Assembly: GCA_001404055.1 (NCBI GenBank)
Contig: CXTY01000002.1
Location: 1 to 64,000, forward strand
DNA length: 64,000 nt
DNA from: Roseibium album
GTDB taxonomy: Bacteria > Pseudomonadota > Alphaproteobacteria > Rhizobiales > Stappiaceae
Reading direction: 5' to 3'
Positions 1 to 8,808 of the stretch are shown piece after piece (positions within the stretch are counted from its first letter, which is position 1; each line of letters begins with the position of its first letter). The translations under genes were made by a program, and so were the position numbers. The notes under the pieces are model-generated. The model made no database searches. It saw nothing but the letters and a program-made list of their open reading frames with translations, and was not told the origin of the DNA.

Positions 1-1212
1 GTGATGATCAGGATGCGGCTGGGGGGTTACACGATGGGTATCCGGTCAGAACGGCGGCTGTGCGAGGAGGTCCATCTCAATCTGGCCTATCGCTGGTTTT
101 GCCGCCTGGATCTGTGCGATCCAATACCGGATCACTCGACCTTCTCAAAGAACCGCCATGGACGGTTCCGGGACAGCGATCTGTTGCGGCATGTCTTCGA
201 GACAGTTGTGGCGCGTTGCATCGAGGAAGGACTGGCGAGCGGCCAACGTCTTGCAGCTGACGCGAGCCTGATCCAAGCGGATGCCAACCGGCAGAACTCC
301 ACACCGCGATCGGACTGGGAGCCAGACAGGATTGATCCCTCTGATGCCCCGCGAGCGGTTAGGGAATATCTGGAAACACTGGACGATGAAGCCTTCGGCG
401 CAGCCAGTTCGGTGGAGCCGAAGTTCACCTCCCATTCCGATCCTGCCTCTCAGTGGACTGGTGCACGGGGCGGGCCTGCCTACTTCGCCTATTCCACAAA
501 CTATCTTATCGATACCGACAATGCAGTGATCCTGGATGTGGAAGCCACACGTTCAATCCGGCAGGCTGAGGTTGGCTCCGTGCGAACCATGATAGATCGG
601 GTGGGCGACAGGTTTGATCTGATGCCCGAGCGGCTGATTGCCGATACCGCCTATGGTTCTGGTCCCATGCTCGACTGGTTGGTCAACGAGCGAGGGATTG
701 CCCCGCACATTCCGGTAATAGACAAGTCTGGACGCAAGGATGGAACCTATGAGCGGGCGGACTTCACCTATGATACCGCAAACGATGCTTACATCTGTCC
801 AGGCGGCAAAGAGCTCAAACAATTCCGCCGCGCTTTCACGACGCCACGAGCTGGAGCGAACAAGGATGGGACATTGCGCTACCGCGCCCGCAAGGCCGAT
901 TGTGATGCCTGCGGCCTGAAGCCGAAGTGTTGCCCGAAGGAGCCACAACGCAAGGTCACAAGGTCGATCCACGAGCCTTCGCGTGATGTCGCCCGTGCCA
1001 TCTCACACACCACCCAATATGCAATCTCATGCAAGTTGAGAAAAAAGGTCGAGATGCTGTTTGCCCACCTCAAACGCATTTTGAAACTCGACCGGCTTCG
1101 ATTGCGTGGACCGTGCGGAGCCCGCGATGAATTCCACCTCGCAGCCACAACCCAGAACCTCAGGAAACTCGCAAAACTCATCCCGACCCCACAGATCGGT
1201 TGCCCTGCATAA
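1..1212 (+). CDS. IS1182-type DDE transposase, 5' end cut by window edge
   Basis: The frame is open from the first base, so the true start lies outside the window. The product looks like an IS1182/IS5-superfamily transposase. The N-terminal part carries the DUF772-like region (LNLAYRWFCRL, HSTFSKNRHGRF). The DDE residues are visible as the Asp in AADASLI (about residue 87), the Asp in IADTAYGS (about 215) and the Glu in KKVEMLFAHLK (about 353). A cysteine-rich stretch (CDACGLKPKCC) precedes the last catalytic block, as is common in this family. The visible part ends normally in TAA. It borders the catabolic cluster that begins at 1506 on the other strand and may have shaped its boundary. I cannot tell whether the 5' part is intact. 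Confidence 0.85.
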   Translation: MMIRMRLGGYTMGIRSERRLCEEVHLNLAYRWFCRLDLCDPIPDHSTFSKNRHGRFRDSDLLRHVFETVVARCIEEGLASGQRLAADASLIQADANRQNSTPRSDWEPDRIDPSDAPRAVREYLETLDDEAFGAASSVEPKFTSHSDPASQWTGARGGPAYFAYSTNYLIDTDNAVILDVEATRSIRQAEVGSVRTMIDRVGDRFDLMPERLIADTAYGSGPMLDWLVNERGIAPHIPVIDKSGRKDGTYERADFTYDTANDAYICPGGKELKQFRRAFTTPRAGANKDGTLRYRARKADCDACGLKPKCCPKEPQRKVTRSIHEPSRDVARAISHTTQYAISCKLRKKVEMLFAHLKRILKLDRLRLRGPCGARDEFHLAATTQNLRKLAKLIPTPQIGCPA

Positions 1213-1264
1213 GCAAGGCACGGTTTGCTCGAACTCAGCACACCGTTCAAATCGCAAAACCAAC

Positions 1265-1285
1265 GAGTTTTTCAACGGAATAGGC
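1265..1285. repeat. Probable right end of the IS1182-type element
   Basis: About 50 bp after the transposase stop lies GAGTTTTTCAACGG followed by AATAGGC, which looks like terminal inverted repeats of this IS group. The matching left end is outside the window, so the pairing cannot be checked here. Confidence 0.35.
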
Positions 1286-1389
1286 TGGGAGCAGAATGGC
1301 AGCTATTGGGGTTTCAAGACCGACGATTAAATTGGTTAACCAGGCGCGAAGCATGCCTTCGTAAAACCGCGTTTTAACTCCAACAAAGT

Positions 1390-1423
1390 GTATTGCGCGC
1401 CGGGACGAAACGGGGCGCAATAC
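1390..1423. terminator. Hairpin downstream of cluster A
   Basis: GTATTGCGC and GCGCAATAC form a 9-bp perfect stem around a 16-nt loop that can pair further (CCG/CGG). It lies about 85-115 bp past the ThDP enzyme stop on the minus strand and could end that operon. There is no strong T-run, so intrinsic termination is only a suggestion. Confidence 0.35.
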
Positions 1424-1505
1424 AATCTGCTGAAACCCGAGCAATTTGCTCATGCTGCGGGCGTTCATAGCAGCTCATAAAATCTTGATTACCGCCGTAA
1501 CACAT

Positions 1506-3287
1506 TCAGGTCGCCACATGGGAAACGTCCTCATCAGGTGAATAGATGTCCAGGATGTTCCAGTGGCCGGTGGTTGGGGTCGGGTTGTTGATCATGGGAA
1601 CATCCAGTACCGTCGGTCTACCGCTTTCAATGGCGGCCTGGAGCGTCGGAAGCAGGTCTTCCGCATTGCCGATCTTGATGCCGACCGCGCCGTATGCACG
1701 AGCGATCTGTGCATAGTCCGGGCCATGTTCAGGTGCCGCGGCGGTGCCAGGAAACGTCGTTCCGTAGGTCAGTCCGTAGTGGGCCTTCTGGAGGCCTGCG
1801 ATGGTGCCGAAGGCGTTGTTGTTCATCACCAGCCAGATGATACCGAGATCAAGTTCGACAGCTGTTGCGAGCATCGCAGGGTTCTGGCCGAAGCCGCCAT
1901 CGCCGACCAGACTGAGAACAACCTTGTCGGGTGCCGCCAGTTTGGCGCCTATCGCGCCCGGAGGACCGAAGCCCATGGTCGCGAAACCGCCCGGTGTCAG
2001 GATGGAACCGGGCGTCAGAATGTCGAACTGTTGTCCCACACCGTTCTTGTTCCAGCCAACATCGGTGGTGATGATCGCGTCACCCGGCAAGGCTTTGCGG
2101 GTCTCTGCAAGAATACGCTCAGGCATCATTGGAAAGGCCGGTGATGTTGCCATTTCTATGTTGGATGCCTTGAACTCTTCCCGGAAACTGGAAATTTTCT
2201 GGACCAGATCCGGGTGCCTGAACCCATCCGGATACATTTCCTTCGCGACGCGGGTCAGAACGCGTAACGCGGCTTTTGCGTCTGCAACAACTCCGATTTC
2301 AGTCGGATAATTCCGTCCGATTTCAGATGGTTCAATGTCGATATGTATGACCTTGGAGCCCGGGATATTGAACGTATAACCAGGGTACCAGCTGGAGCAG
2401 TCAGCTTCTTTGAAGCGCGTTCCAATGGCAAAGATGTAGTCTGCATCGAGGCATGTCTGATTGACCAGATCGGTTCCCCAGAAACCGGTCATGCCGAGCA
2501 CAAGCGGATGATCGTCCCGCAAGGCTCCTTTCCCCATGAGAGAGTGGGCGACCGGCAATCCCATGTGATCGACAAATACGCGAAGTTCGTCGCTTGCCTT
2601 GGCCAGCAGAATACCACCGCCGACGTAGGCAACCGGGTTGTCGGCTTCCGCGAGCTTGGTGACAATCTGACGGGCGGTCTCATCGTCAATGGATGGTTTT
2701 ACAAGAGCACGCGTGTTCGAGGCAATGCGATCGAAACTATCTGACGGGATCTTCTCGCTGAAGATATCCATCGGGACATTGACCAGCACTGGACCGGGCT
2801 GCCCACTTTCAGCCAGATGGAATGCCTTTTCCAGAATTTCCGCCATCAGGTCGGCACGGTCCACGCGCCAGGCCCTTTTGACGAAGGGACGGTAGATTTC
2901 CCACTGGGCAGCATCCGCGTGCAGGTTGACTTCCTGATGGGGGTGCTTGCCGTAGTAGTGAGTTGGAATGTCACCGGCAATCACCACCATGGGGATGCAG
3001 TCCAGCGCCGCATTTGCAACGCCGGTCGCACAATTGGTCAAACCCGGAGACAGGTGCGACAGGACGACGGAAGCTTTTCCGGTGACCCGTGCGTAGGCAT
3101 CAGCAGCATGGCTTGCGATCTGCTCATGGCGCACGGTAATGAAGTCGATGGGGCTTTCGGCAAGTGCAGCCAGAACGGCAATGTTGGTATGTCCGCACAG
3201 GCCGAACACGTGTTTTGTTTCACGTCGTTCCAAAAAATCGACGATATGTTCTGCGACTGTCTTGGGCTTTTTGAAAATGGCGTCCAT
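1506..3287 (-). CDS. ThDP-dependent enzyme of the acetolactate synthase/IolD superfamily
   Basis: This 593-residue protein has the three-domain POX/ALS layout. The catalytic Glu sits in TVRHEQIASHAADAYARVTG near residue 55, a central FAD/NAD-like domain spans about 190-330, and the ThDP-binding motif is GDGGFGQNP...NNNAFG near 460-495. The opening FGLCGHTNIAVLAAL recalls the FGHGN start of IolD rather than the start of acetolactate synthase or Xsc. Glu and ThDP motif are intact, so carboligation, decarboxylation or C-C hydrolysis are all possible. ATG at 3287 was chosen because AGGAGG lies 7 nt upstream; a GTG one codon earlier is too close. The start shares one base with the upstream aldehyde dehydrogenase stop (TGATG), implying translational coupling: this enzyme probably makes the aldehyde that its neighbour converts to an acyl-CoA. 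The substrate is unknown. Confidence 0.85.
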   Translation of the reverse strand: MDAIFKKPKTVAEHIVDFLERRETKHVFGLCGHTNIAVLAALAESPIDFITVRHEQIASHAADAYARVTGKASVVLSHLSPGLTNCATGVANAALDCIPMVVIAGDIPTHYYGKHPHQEVNLHADAAQWEIYRPFVKRAWRVDRADLMAEILEKAFHLAESGQPGPVLVNVPMDIFSEKIPSDSFDRIASNTRALVKPSIDDETARQIVTKLAEADNPVAYVGGGILLAKASDELRVFVDHMGLPVAHSLMGKGALRDDHPLVLGMTGFWGTDLVNQTCLDADYIFAIGTRFKEADCSSWYPGYTFNIPGSKVIHIDIEPSEIGRNYPTEIGVVADAKAALRVLTRVAKEMYPDGFRHPDLVQKISSFREEFKASNIEMATSPAFPMMPERILAETRKALPGDAIITTDVGWNKNGVGQQFDILTPGSILTPGGFATMGFGPPGAIGAKLAAPDKVVLSLVGDGGFGQNPAMLATAVELDLGIIWLVMNNNAFGTIAGLQKAHYGLTYGTTFPGTAAAPEHGPDYAQIARAYGAVGIKIGNAEDLLPTLQAAIESGRPTVLDVPMINNPTPTTGHWNILDIYSPDEDVSHVAT

Positions 3288-4696
3288 CACGCAACCTCCT
3301 GCCCGAAGAACTCACCGAAGAGCTCCTCGTCAGACGGCTTGTCTTCTGCAATTGGCCGGCTGACCCAGGTGTAGTTCATCATGTGTTTCAGGGTGACGTT
3401 TTCATTGGTGATGTTGCCTCCCCAGATGCCGCAGCCGAGTGAACTGGTCATGGGCATACCGTTGGTGAAACTGCCCGCATTGGCTTTGGATTGGGGCTGA
3501 CGCACCATCATCCGGCTGACCGGTGCGAGCCGGGCAAGCTGATCGATATGTTCATCATTATGGCTGTAAATGCCGCAGGAATGCCCCTTGCCACCGACCG
3601 CATAGATCTTGCCCACGGTATCGAGCGCATCGTCAAAGTCGTCGAAATGATACAGCGCCATCAACGTGGTCAGCTTTTCCTTCGAGAACTTGTGCTCAGG
3701 CCCGATATGGTCCTGATTTTCAACCATCAGAAACTTGCGATCCTCAGGGATAGAGAATCCGGCGACTTCAGCCGTTTGCTGAGGCCTACAAGCTATCGTT
3801 GGAAAAGTCCGGTTGCCCTTCTCGTCCCACATGGCCTTTTCAAGAAGCGCCTTTTCCTCGCCGTTGCAGAGGTATCCACCTTCTGCTTCCAACGCCTTGA
3901 CCATTTTCTCGTAAATCGACTTCTGGATGATGATGTTGCCATCTGCCGAGCATCCCGACCCGAAATCGCTTGTCTTGGACATGCGGGTGTTTGCAGCGGC
4001 AATCTCGATATCTGCGGTCTCGTCAATCACGATGGAAGAATTGCCCGCGCCGACACCAAAGGCAGGTTTGCCGCTGGAATAAGCAGCTTTCACCATCGGC
4101 TTGCCACCGGTTGCCAGCGTCAGGTCACAAATCTCCATCAGGTGTTGGGTCAACGGAATTGAGGGATGGGTGACACATTGGAACAGGTCTTCAGGTGCCC
4201 CGACGGCCTTGCACGCTTTGCGCAAGACATCTGTCATTTGGGCTGTGGTGACTTTGGTGCGCGGATGAGGTGAGAATATCACCGCATTGCGAGCCTTGGC
4301 GGCATAAATTCCGGTAACTGGCGGCGTGAGCGCCGGATTGGTCATCGGGATCAGAGAGGCAATAACGCCGGCGGGTTTTGCATATTTGACCAAACCGCGC
4401 GCTTCATCCACTTCAACAATACCGGTTGATTTCTGGCGCAGCGCGTCCCGCAGAACGCCGTAGATCTTGAACCGTTTGCCAGGGCGCCCTGCGCGGTCGC
4501 CGATGCCGCTTTCATCGACGCCCTGTTGGGCGAGCCGGGTAAAAGTTTTTTCGTTTCCGGCGAACCAGCCAATTGCCTGGGCCAAGCGGTCAAGGTCCTC
4601 CTGGCTCCAGTCCTCGATCTCGGCCATGGCAGCGCGCGCGCGTGTCAACATATCAGCGGCGACTGCGCGTTCTTCGTCAGTGAGCTCTTTGCCCAT
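3287..4696 (-). CDS. CoA-acylating aldehyde dehydrogenase, SauS/EutE/AdhE-N type
   Basis: This 469-residue protein belongs to the acylating aldehyde dehydrogenases, which turn an aldehyde, CoA and NAD(P)+ into an acyl-CoA. It most resembles the sulfoacetaldehyde dehydrogenase (SauS) branch, with motifs PMTNPALTP, ATGGKPMVKAAYSSGKP and the catalytic Cys at about residue 249 in SDFGSGCSADGN. The Glu of canonical non-acylating enzymes is absent, as expected. Start ATG at 4696 has AGAGGAA upstream and overlaps the end of the TIM-barrel gene by 20 bp; longer frames to 4834 have no better site. It is fused to the ThDP gene by a TGATG overlap. A role in sulfoacetaldehyde metabolism is possible by homology, but no Xsc, SauT or sulfonate transporter lies in this cluster, so I keep the substrate open. 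Confidence 0.85.
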   Translation of the reverse strand: MGKELTDEERAVAADMLTRARAAMAEIEDWSQEDLDRLAQAIGWFAGNEKTFTRLAQQGVDESGIGDRAGRPGKRFKIYGVLRDALRQKSTGIVEVDEARGLVKYAKPAGVIASLIPMTNPALTPPVTGIYAAKARNAVIFSPHPRTKVTTAQMTDVLRKACKAVGAPEDLFQCVTHPSIPLTQHLMEICDLTLATGGKPMVKAAYSSGKPAFGVGAGNSSIVIDETADIEIAAANTRMSKTSDFGSGCSADGNIIIQKSIYEKMVKALEAEGGYLCNGEEKALLEKAMWDEKGNRTFPTIACRPQQTAEVAGFSIPEDRKFLMVENQDHIGPEHKFSKEKLTTLMALYHFDDFDDALDTVGKIYAVGGKGHSCGIYSHNDEHIDQLARLAPVSRMMVRQPQSKANAGSFTNGMPMTSSLGCGIWGGNITNENVTLKHMMNYTWVSRPIAEDKPSDEELFGEFFGQEVA

Positions 4697-5591
4697 AACA
4701 TTCCTCTTTTGTCTGAAGGGGGACGAGGTCAATCGCGCGGCGTTGTGACCGCGCGGCCCCGAATTTTCGTTTGGCATGCTGGAGGCAACGACGAGCGTGT
4801 TCCTCGTAGCCGAGCTCGGCAACGCGTGCCGCATTGGGAAGTTCTATCGAGTAGTCGACCGGCGGCATGCGTTCGATGATGCCCGCAAAATCGATCCAGC
4901 CCTCACCCGGATAAAGGCGCGCATCGCGTGCAAGCTGGATCATGCCTTCACGCGTGTCCGCAATGCCCGGCAGGCAATCGGAAATATGCAGGAAGTGCAG
5001 CAGGTCTGAGGGAACGTGCAGCAGTTCACCGATATCAACTCGGCTCAAGTGCAGATAAAGCGTATCGACAAGAATGCCGCCATTTGGTCGGTCAGCGGCC
5101 CGGACAATATCCAACGTTTCATCTAACGTTCGGAGCCTGGAGAAGGAGGGAAACTCGAGGTCTACGGTCAATCCGTAGGGCTCGGCCAGATCGCAGGTTT
5201 CAGCGTAAACATCGATCAGGAAATTCCGGTCATCACGTGTCGGCGTCCAGGCGCTCATGATCATGCGCTTGGCACCCAGTTCTCCGCCAAGTTCGAGGGC
5301 GGATTCAAAACCACGCGGGTCACAGTCCTCCGTGATCCTTGCCAACTCCACATCCAGGACCTTCAGCCCGGTTGTCGAGAGTGCGGTTTTAGTTGCCTGA
5401 ACCTGGGCTTTGCTGACCGGGGACTGGGTGAACTCCCCCGGCACATGCATGGGTATGAAACGCGGAGACACAGCGTCATAGCCTGCCCGTGCCGCCACAT
5501 AGACCAGCTCAGGCGCAGTTGCGTTGATGAGCGTCAGATGAGCAAGGGAATAGAGTGGTTGTTCCTGGTCTGCCGGAATTTTCGCGGGCAT
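4677..5591 (-). CDS. Xylose-isomerase-like TIM-barrel protein
   Basis: This 304-residue protein is of the sugar phosphate isomerase/epimerase (AP endonuclease family 2) fold, which includes IolE, IolI and hydroxypyruvate isomerase. Visible features are the SLAHLTLINATAPELV strand-1 region, the acidic metal-ligand stretches VDLEFPSFS and GGILVDTLYLH, HFLHISD, and PGEGWIDF before a late Glu (SIELPN). Together these give the usual Glu-Asp-His-Glu metal set. It is the first gene of a three-gene transcription block, with a 19-bp operator about 44 bp upstream. Its company (oxidoreductases, ThDP enzyme) suggests it isomerises or dehydrates a keto-polyol, by analogy with IolE; the exact reaction is not deducible. 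Confidence 0.8.
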   Translation of the reverse strand: MPAKIPADQEQPLYSLAHLTLINATAPELVYVAARAGYDAVSPRFIPMHVPGEFTQSPVSKAQVQATKTALSTTGLKVLDVELARITEDCDPRGFESALELGGELGAKRMIMSAWTPTRDDRNFLIDVYAETCDLAEPYGLTVDLEFPSFSRLRTLDETLDIVRAADRPNGGILVDTLYLHLSRVDIGELLHVPSDLLHFLHISDCLPGIADTREGMIQLARDARLYPGEGWIDFAGIIERMPPVDYSIELPNAARVAELGYEEHARRCLQHAKRKFGAARSQRRAIDLVPLQTKEECYGQRAH

Positions 5592-5634
5592 GCGCGGGCT
5601 CCGTAAAGCGTTTCACAGTTTGTCCTGTGTTTTT

Positions 5635-5653
5635 AAAAATATCTGATATTTTT
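5635..5653. promoter_or_regulatory. Regulon operator, copy 1
   Basis: AAAAATATCTGATATTTTT is a perfect 9-1-9 palindrome 44 bp upstream of the TIM-barrel start. Close copies lie at 15334 and 16535. All three centre on ATATCTGATAT, and the third flanks the FCD-type GntR gene, its likely binding protein. Confidence 0.75.
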
Positions 5654-5780
5654 GAATTTATCAAATATTTTATTTGCTTACGACTACCTTTTGAAGTTCC
5701 TTGAACTGAAGCCGACCGAAAACCCAATATTTGCCGTGACTTACGCTCTCACCAATTGACCGACCTACGATTTGGACAGA

Positions 5781-6968
5781 TCAAATTTCCTGCCAGCTAG
5801 CGTCAGATTCTGCGGAGTTTGCAGAAGCTTCGACAAAGCGAACACCTTTTGCTCCTTGCACCACCGATGGAAAATCAAGCCAGTTTTCAGGAAAGCCTGT
5901 ACCGTCCCTGCGTGCGGCAACGGCCAGCGCAAATTCGGTATAAAGATTCGCCCAGGCCTCGATGATACCCTCGGGAAATCCACGTCCGGCCCGAACAAAC
6001 CGTTCAGTTTTTGCACTCACACCGTGACCGTGACCGCGACTGATAATTCGATCCGGCTCACCAAAGCGGTTGAACTTCAGTTGCTCAGATTTTTCCAGAT
6101 CCCACTCCAGTCCGCCCTCGCTGCCAAAAACTCGAAGGCGCAAACCTCCTCGGTTTCCCGGTGCAAGACGTGTCGCCATCAACGTTCCTGGCACACCACC
6201 GTCGTATCTGGTGAACATGAAAACGGTATCCTCAAGAGGTTTGGGGGCACCGCAGACATGCACTTCCGCGCGAAGATGTGTCATCTCCAGACCCGACACA
6301 AAGCTGGCGAGATGGGCCGCGTGCGTACCGATATCGCCTGTGCAGCTTGTTCGGCCGGATTTTGCCGGATCAAGCCGCCATTTCACGTGTTCGGCATCAG
6401 CAACCGTGTCTGGTGTCATCCAGTCCTGCATGAATTCGACGTGGATCTGGTTGACCTCGCCGATACCGCCTTCAGCAACAATCTCCCGCGCCTGCCGGAT
6501 CATTGGGAAGCAGGACATCGTGTACCCAACGGCAAAAACAAGGTTGGTTTCCCGAGCCAGGGAAACCAGTTGTTCTGCTTCGGCCACTTCGTTGGTCAGA
6601 GGCTTGTCGCAAAGAACGTCAATTCCCTGTTCCAGAAATGCTTTCGCAGCATCAAAATGGACATGATTTGGTGTCGTTATCATCACCGCATCGACACCGT
6701 CGCTGCGGGCTGCTTCTGAACCGGCCATCTCTACAAACGAGGAATAGCTCCTGTCAGGATCAATGAACCATTCAACCGCTCGCGAAGCTGCCTTGACAGG
6801 ATCAGAAGAGAGAGCACCAGCAACCACTTCCCACCGGTCTGTCATTCTTGCAGCTGTTGCCTGCGTTACCGAAATGCGTCCACCTCCAACAACACCCAGC
6901 CTCAGGCGGCGGGATTGCCTTGGAAACGGTCCATTGAAATCGAAGTTTTCGGGTAAAATCCTGGACAT
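5781..6968 (-). CDS. Gfo/Idh/MocA family oxidoreductase
   Basis: This 395-residue NAD(P)-dependent sugar/polyol dehydrogenase-like protein has the Rossmann motif LGVVGGGRIS near residue 25. The catalytic-Lys motif reads DVLCDKPLTNE (DKP in place of the usual EKP), followed by a GDIGTHAAHL Asp/His region. It is long for the family because of an N-terminal extension of about 20 residues (ENFDFNGPFPRQ), seen in many Gfo/Idh proteins acting on carbocyclic or large sugars. It is the last gene of the long TRAP-QuiC block: 9 bp separate it from the cupin-like gene upstream, and the next operator lies just past its stop. It probably oxidises or reduces a ring or chain hydroxyl of the TRAP substrate; it is one of three such enzymes in the cluster. 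Confidence 0.85.
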   Translation of the reverse strand: MSRILPENFDFNGPFPRQSRRLRLGVVGGGRISVTQATAARMTDRWEVVAGALSSDPVKAASRAVEWFIDPDRSYSSFVEMAGSEAARSDGVDAVMITTPNHVHFDAAKAFLEQGIDVLCDKPLTNEVAEAEQLVSLARETNLVFAVGYTMSCFPMIRQAREIVAEGGIGEVNQIHVEFMQDWMTPDTVADAEHVKWRLDPAKSGRTSCTGDIGTHAAHLASFVSGLEMTHLRAEVHVCGAPKPLEDTVFMFTRYDGGVPGTLMATRLAPGNRGGLRLRVFGSEGGLEWDLEKSEQLKFNRFGEPDRIISRGHGHGVSAKTERFVRAGRGFPEGIIEAWANLYTEFALAVAARRDGTGFPENWLDFPSVVQGAKGVRFVEASANSAESDASWQEI

Positions 6969-6977
6969 GGTTTTTCC

Positions 6978-7634
6978 TCAAGCCGGAGGTTGCGCGCCGT
7001 CAGGCAACATTTCAACAGCCATGAACACACTGGGTGTGATCGTCTCGTACTGGTGCCAGGGATAGTTTCCCTCAGCATTGAACATCGGGCGGTGCGTGTG
7101 GCCTGGCGCCATCACCTCTTCCAAATATAGGGTGGAGAGGTCCTTCTCCCGGCACTGCTGCATCTTGCCGAAGCCGACAATCTGGGTATGTACCTCACGA
7201 AATCCCGGCACGGGACAGAACGGGTGGTCCTTGTGCAGCCCGACATTCAACGGAATTGAGGCTGAGTGGTAGATCGTGAAGCCAATCTGGCCGACCCAGA
7301 TTTTTGGCGACATGTAATGTTCAACACCGCGCAGACGCTCCTCACCGCGCACTTCAAAGGCCGACGGCCAGACGTCTCTGATTTTTGAAAGGAGGGCTGT
7401 GACATCGCTTTCAGAATCAAAACGGTCGATTACGACAACATTGGCAACGTCCCGAAGGATGCAGTCCTGCAAGATCGCTGACTGCAAGGGTGCAAGCTTC
7501 TGGCTTTCGAGGGAAACGGTGTCCGATCCCAAATTCAGAACAATCGCACGGTCGTCAATTTTGAACGTTTTTTCATTGGTGACGACGCGAAGACCAAAAA
7601 ATGGTTCGCCGATGTCCAAGTGATTAACTGGCAT
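6978..7634 (-). CDS. Cupin-like conserved hypothetical protein
   Basis: This 218-residue protein is not one I can name. The C-terminal half (about 110-215) looks like a beta-rich cupin-type fold: VGQIGFTIYHSA, then LHKDHPF, EVHTQIVGFG and APGHTHRPMF with spaced His residues, and WHQYET. This would suit metal-dependent sugar isomerases or epimerases of the cupin class. Start ATG at 7634 gives an 11-bp overlap with the preceding Gfo/Idh gene and has AAAGAGA upstream; longer frames to 7724 run deep into that gene. Its position inside the operon suggests an isomerase or mutarotase in the same pathway. That is inference. Confidence 0.55.
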   Translation of the reverse strand: MPVNHLDIGEPFFGLRVVTNEKTFKIDDRAIVLNLGSDTVSLESQKLAPLQSAILQDCILRDVANVVVIDRFDSESDVTALLSKIRDVWPSAFEVRGEERLRGVEHYMSPKIWVGQIGFTIYHSASIPLNVGLHKDHPFCPVPGFREVHTQIVGFGKMQQCREKDLSTLYLEEVMAPGHTHRPMFNAEGNYPWHQYETITPSVFMAVEMLPDGAQPPA

Positions 7635-8808
7635 GAGATGTCTCTTTGAGCGCGCGTTTGAAATTTTCAGGCAATGGTAAAGGGCGTTCGCACCTACTGA
7701 CGACTCTCTGATACGCGCCTTCACGTGGTGCCCGTTCGATGGCGTTCATCACCTCAAAAACGTGATGTGCCAGCATTCCACTCGCGCGTGGTGCTCGACC
7801 TTCTTTGACGGCACGAGCAAGGTCCAGCAGACCGAGGCCTCGGCTGTCTTCATTAAAGCCATGCCGGTTGGTGGCAACCTGCCAGTCCTGGCGTCCCGAT
7901 GGGCGTGGTTGATGGGTCCAGCGTGCAGTCTGTTTTGTTCTATAAAGAACCTCGCCCTGGAAGATGTTTGCACCATGCACCGGATCGGGATCAGGAATAC
8001 AGATCGTTCCGTCCTCACCGTAAATTTCGAATCGGGGTGTTTCACTGTCCCAAACATCGAAACTCATGGTCATGTCGCCAATCGCCCCGCTTTCAAACTC
8101 CAGAAGACTAAGTGAATGGGTATCGACTTCAACCGGCATCCACTCGCCGTTGCGTGGACCGTTTTCAATCTTCCGTCTATCGAATGTACGTCGCGATAAT
8201 CCGGCAACACGAACGATCGGCCCCAGACAGAACACCATTGCTGTCAGGTAATAAGGACCAAGATCGAGCAACGGCCCGCCGCCTCTGGCGTAATAGAAAT
8301 CAGGGTTGGGGTGATGCCGCTCGGTACCGTGTGTCCCGACATGGGCAAAGACACCTGTTGGTTTGCCGATGACACCGTCATCAAGCAGGCTACGAACGGT
8401 TTGCCATCTGCCACCCAGAAACGTATCAGGTGCATTCCCGACCAGCAGTCCCTTACAGGCAGCCAGGTCCAGAATTTTCTGACCATCTGCAAGGTCTGTG
8501 ACAAACGGTTTTTCCGAATAGACATGTTTGCCGGCATCAAGAGCGTGCAAGGAAACTTGCGCGTGTGCAGATGGTACTGTCAGGTTCAGAACACAATCGA
8601 TCTCCGGATCTGAGAAAATTTCATCAGGTAGGCAGGCCTTGGGAATGTCGTATTGAGTAGCCTTTGCCCGACTTTCATCCAGATCGAGGCTGGCACAGGC
8701 CACGACATCTATTTCGTGAAACTCCGCTAGCGTCTTTAAGTAGATGTCACTTATCCGGCCACATCCGATCAGGCCGACCCGGAAGGATTTCGCTTTATCA
8801 TCCAGCAT
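7624..8808 (-). CDS. Gfo/Idh/MocA family oxidoreductase
   Basis: This 394-residue protein has Rossmann motif FRVGLIGCGRIS near the start, EKP active-site Lys motif (KHVYSEKPFVTD) near residue 100, and GGGPLLDLGPYYLTAM near 190, where the usual His is replaced by Tyr as in one common subclass. The start ATG at 8808 was chosen because the longer frame to 8991 lies wholly inside the citrate-synthase-like gene; this start overlaps that gene by 11 bp. It is the second of the three Gfo/Idh enzymes, so the pathway likely has two or more NAD(P)-linked steps on a polyhydroxylated substrate. Confidence 0.85.
   Translation of the reverse strand: MLDDKAKSFRVGLIGCGRISDIYLKTLAEFHEIDVVACASLDLDESRAKATQYDIPKACLPDEIFSDPEIDCVLNLTVPSAHAQVSLHALDAGKHVYSEKPFVTDLADGQKILDLAACKGLLVGNAPDTFLGGRWQTVRSLLDDGVIGKPTGVFAHVGTHGTERHHPNPDFYYARGGGPLLDLGPYYLTAMVFCLGPIVRVAGLSRRTFDRRKIENGPRNGEWMPVEVDTHSLSLLEFESGAIGDMTMSFDVWDSETPRFEIYGEDGTICIPDPDPVHGANIFQGEVLYRTKQTARWTHQPRPSGRQDWQVATNRHGFNEDSRGLGLLDLARAVKEGRAPRASGMLAHHVFEVMNAIERAPREGAYQRVVSRCERPLPLPENFKRALKETSHAS

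Noticed and set aside
1506..3287. Naming the ThDP enzyme Xsc (sulfoacetaldehyde acetyltransferase), since a SauS-like gene is next to it
   Set aside because: The N-terminal sequence around the catalytic Glu (RHEQIASHAADAYARVTG) fits the acetolactate synthase/IolD-like pattern, not the Xsc pattern I know (AHEGSGGMMADGYTR type).
3491..4162. Long plus-strand frame of 223 codons
   Set aside because: Lies entirely antisense to the acylating aldehyde dehydrogenase, with no ribosome site or recognisable domain; a shadow frame.
5772..6719. Plus-strand frame of 315 codons
   Set aside because: Antisense to the Gfo/Idh gene, rich in Cys, His and Arg and without family features; shadow frame.
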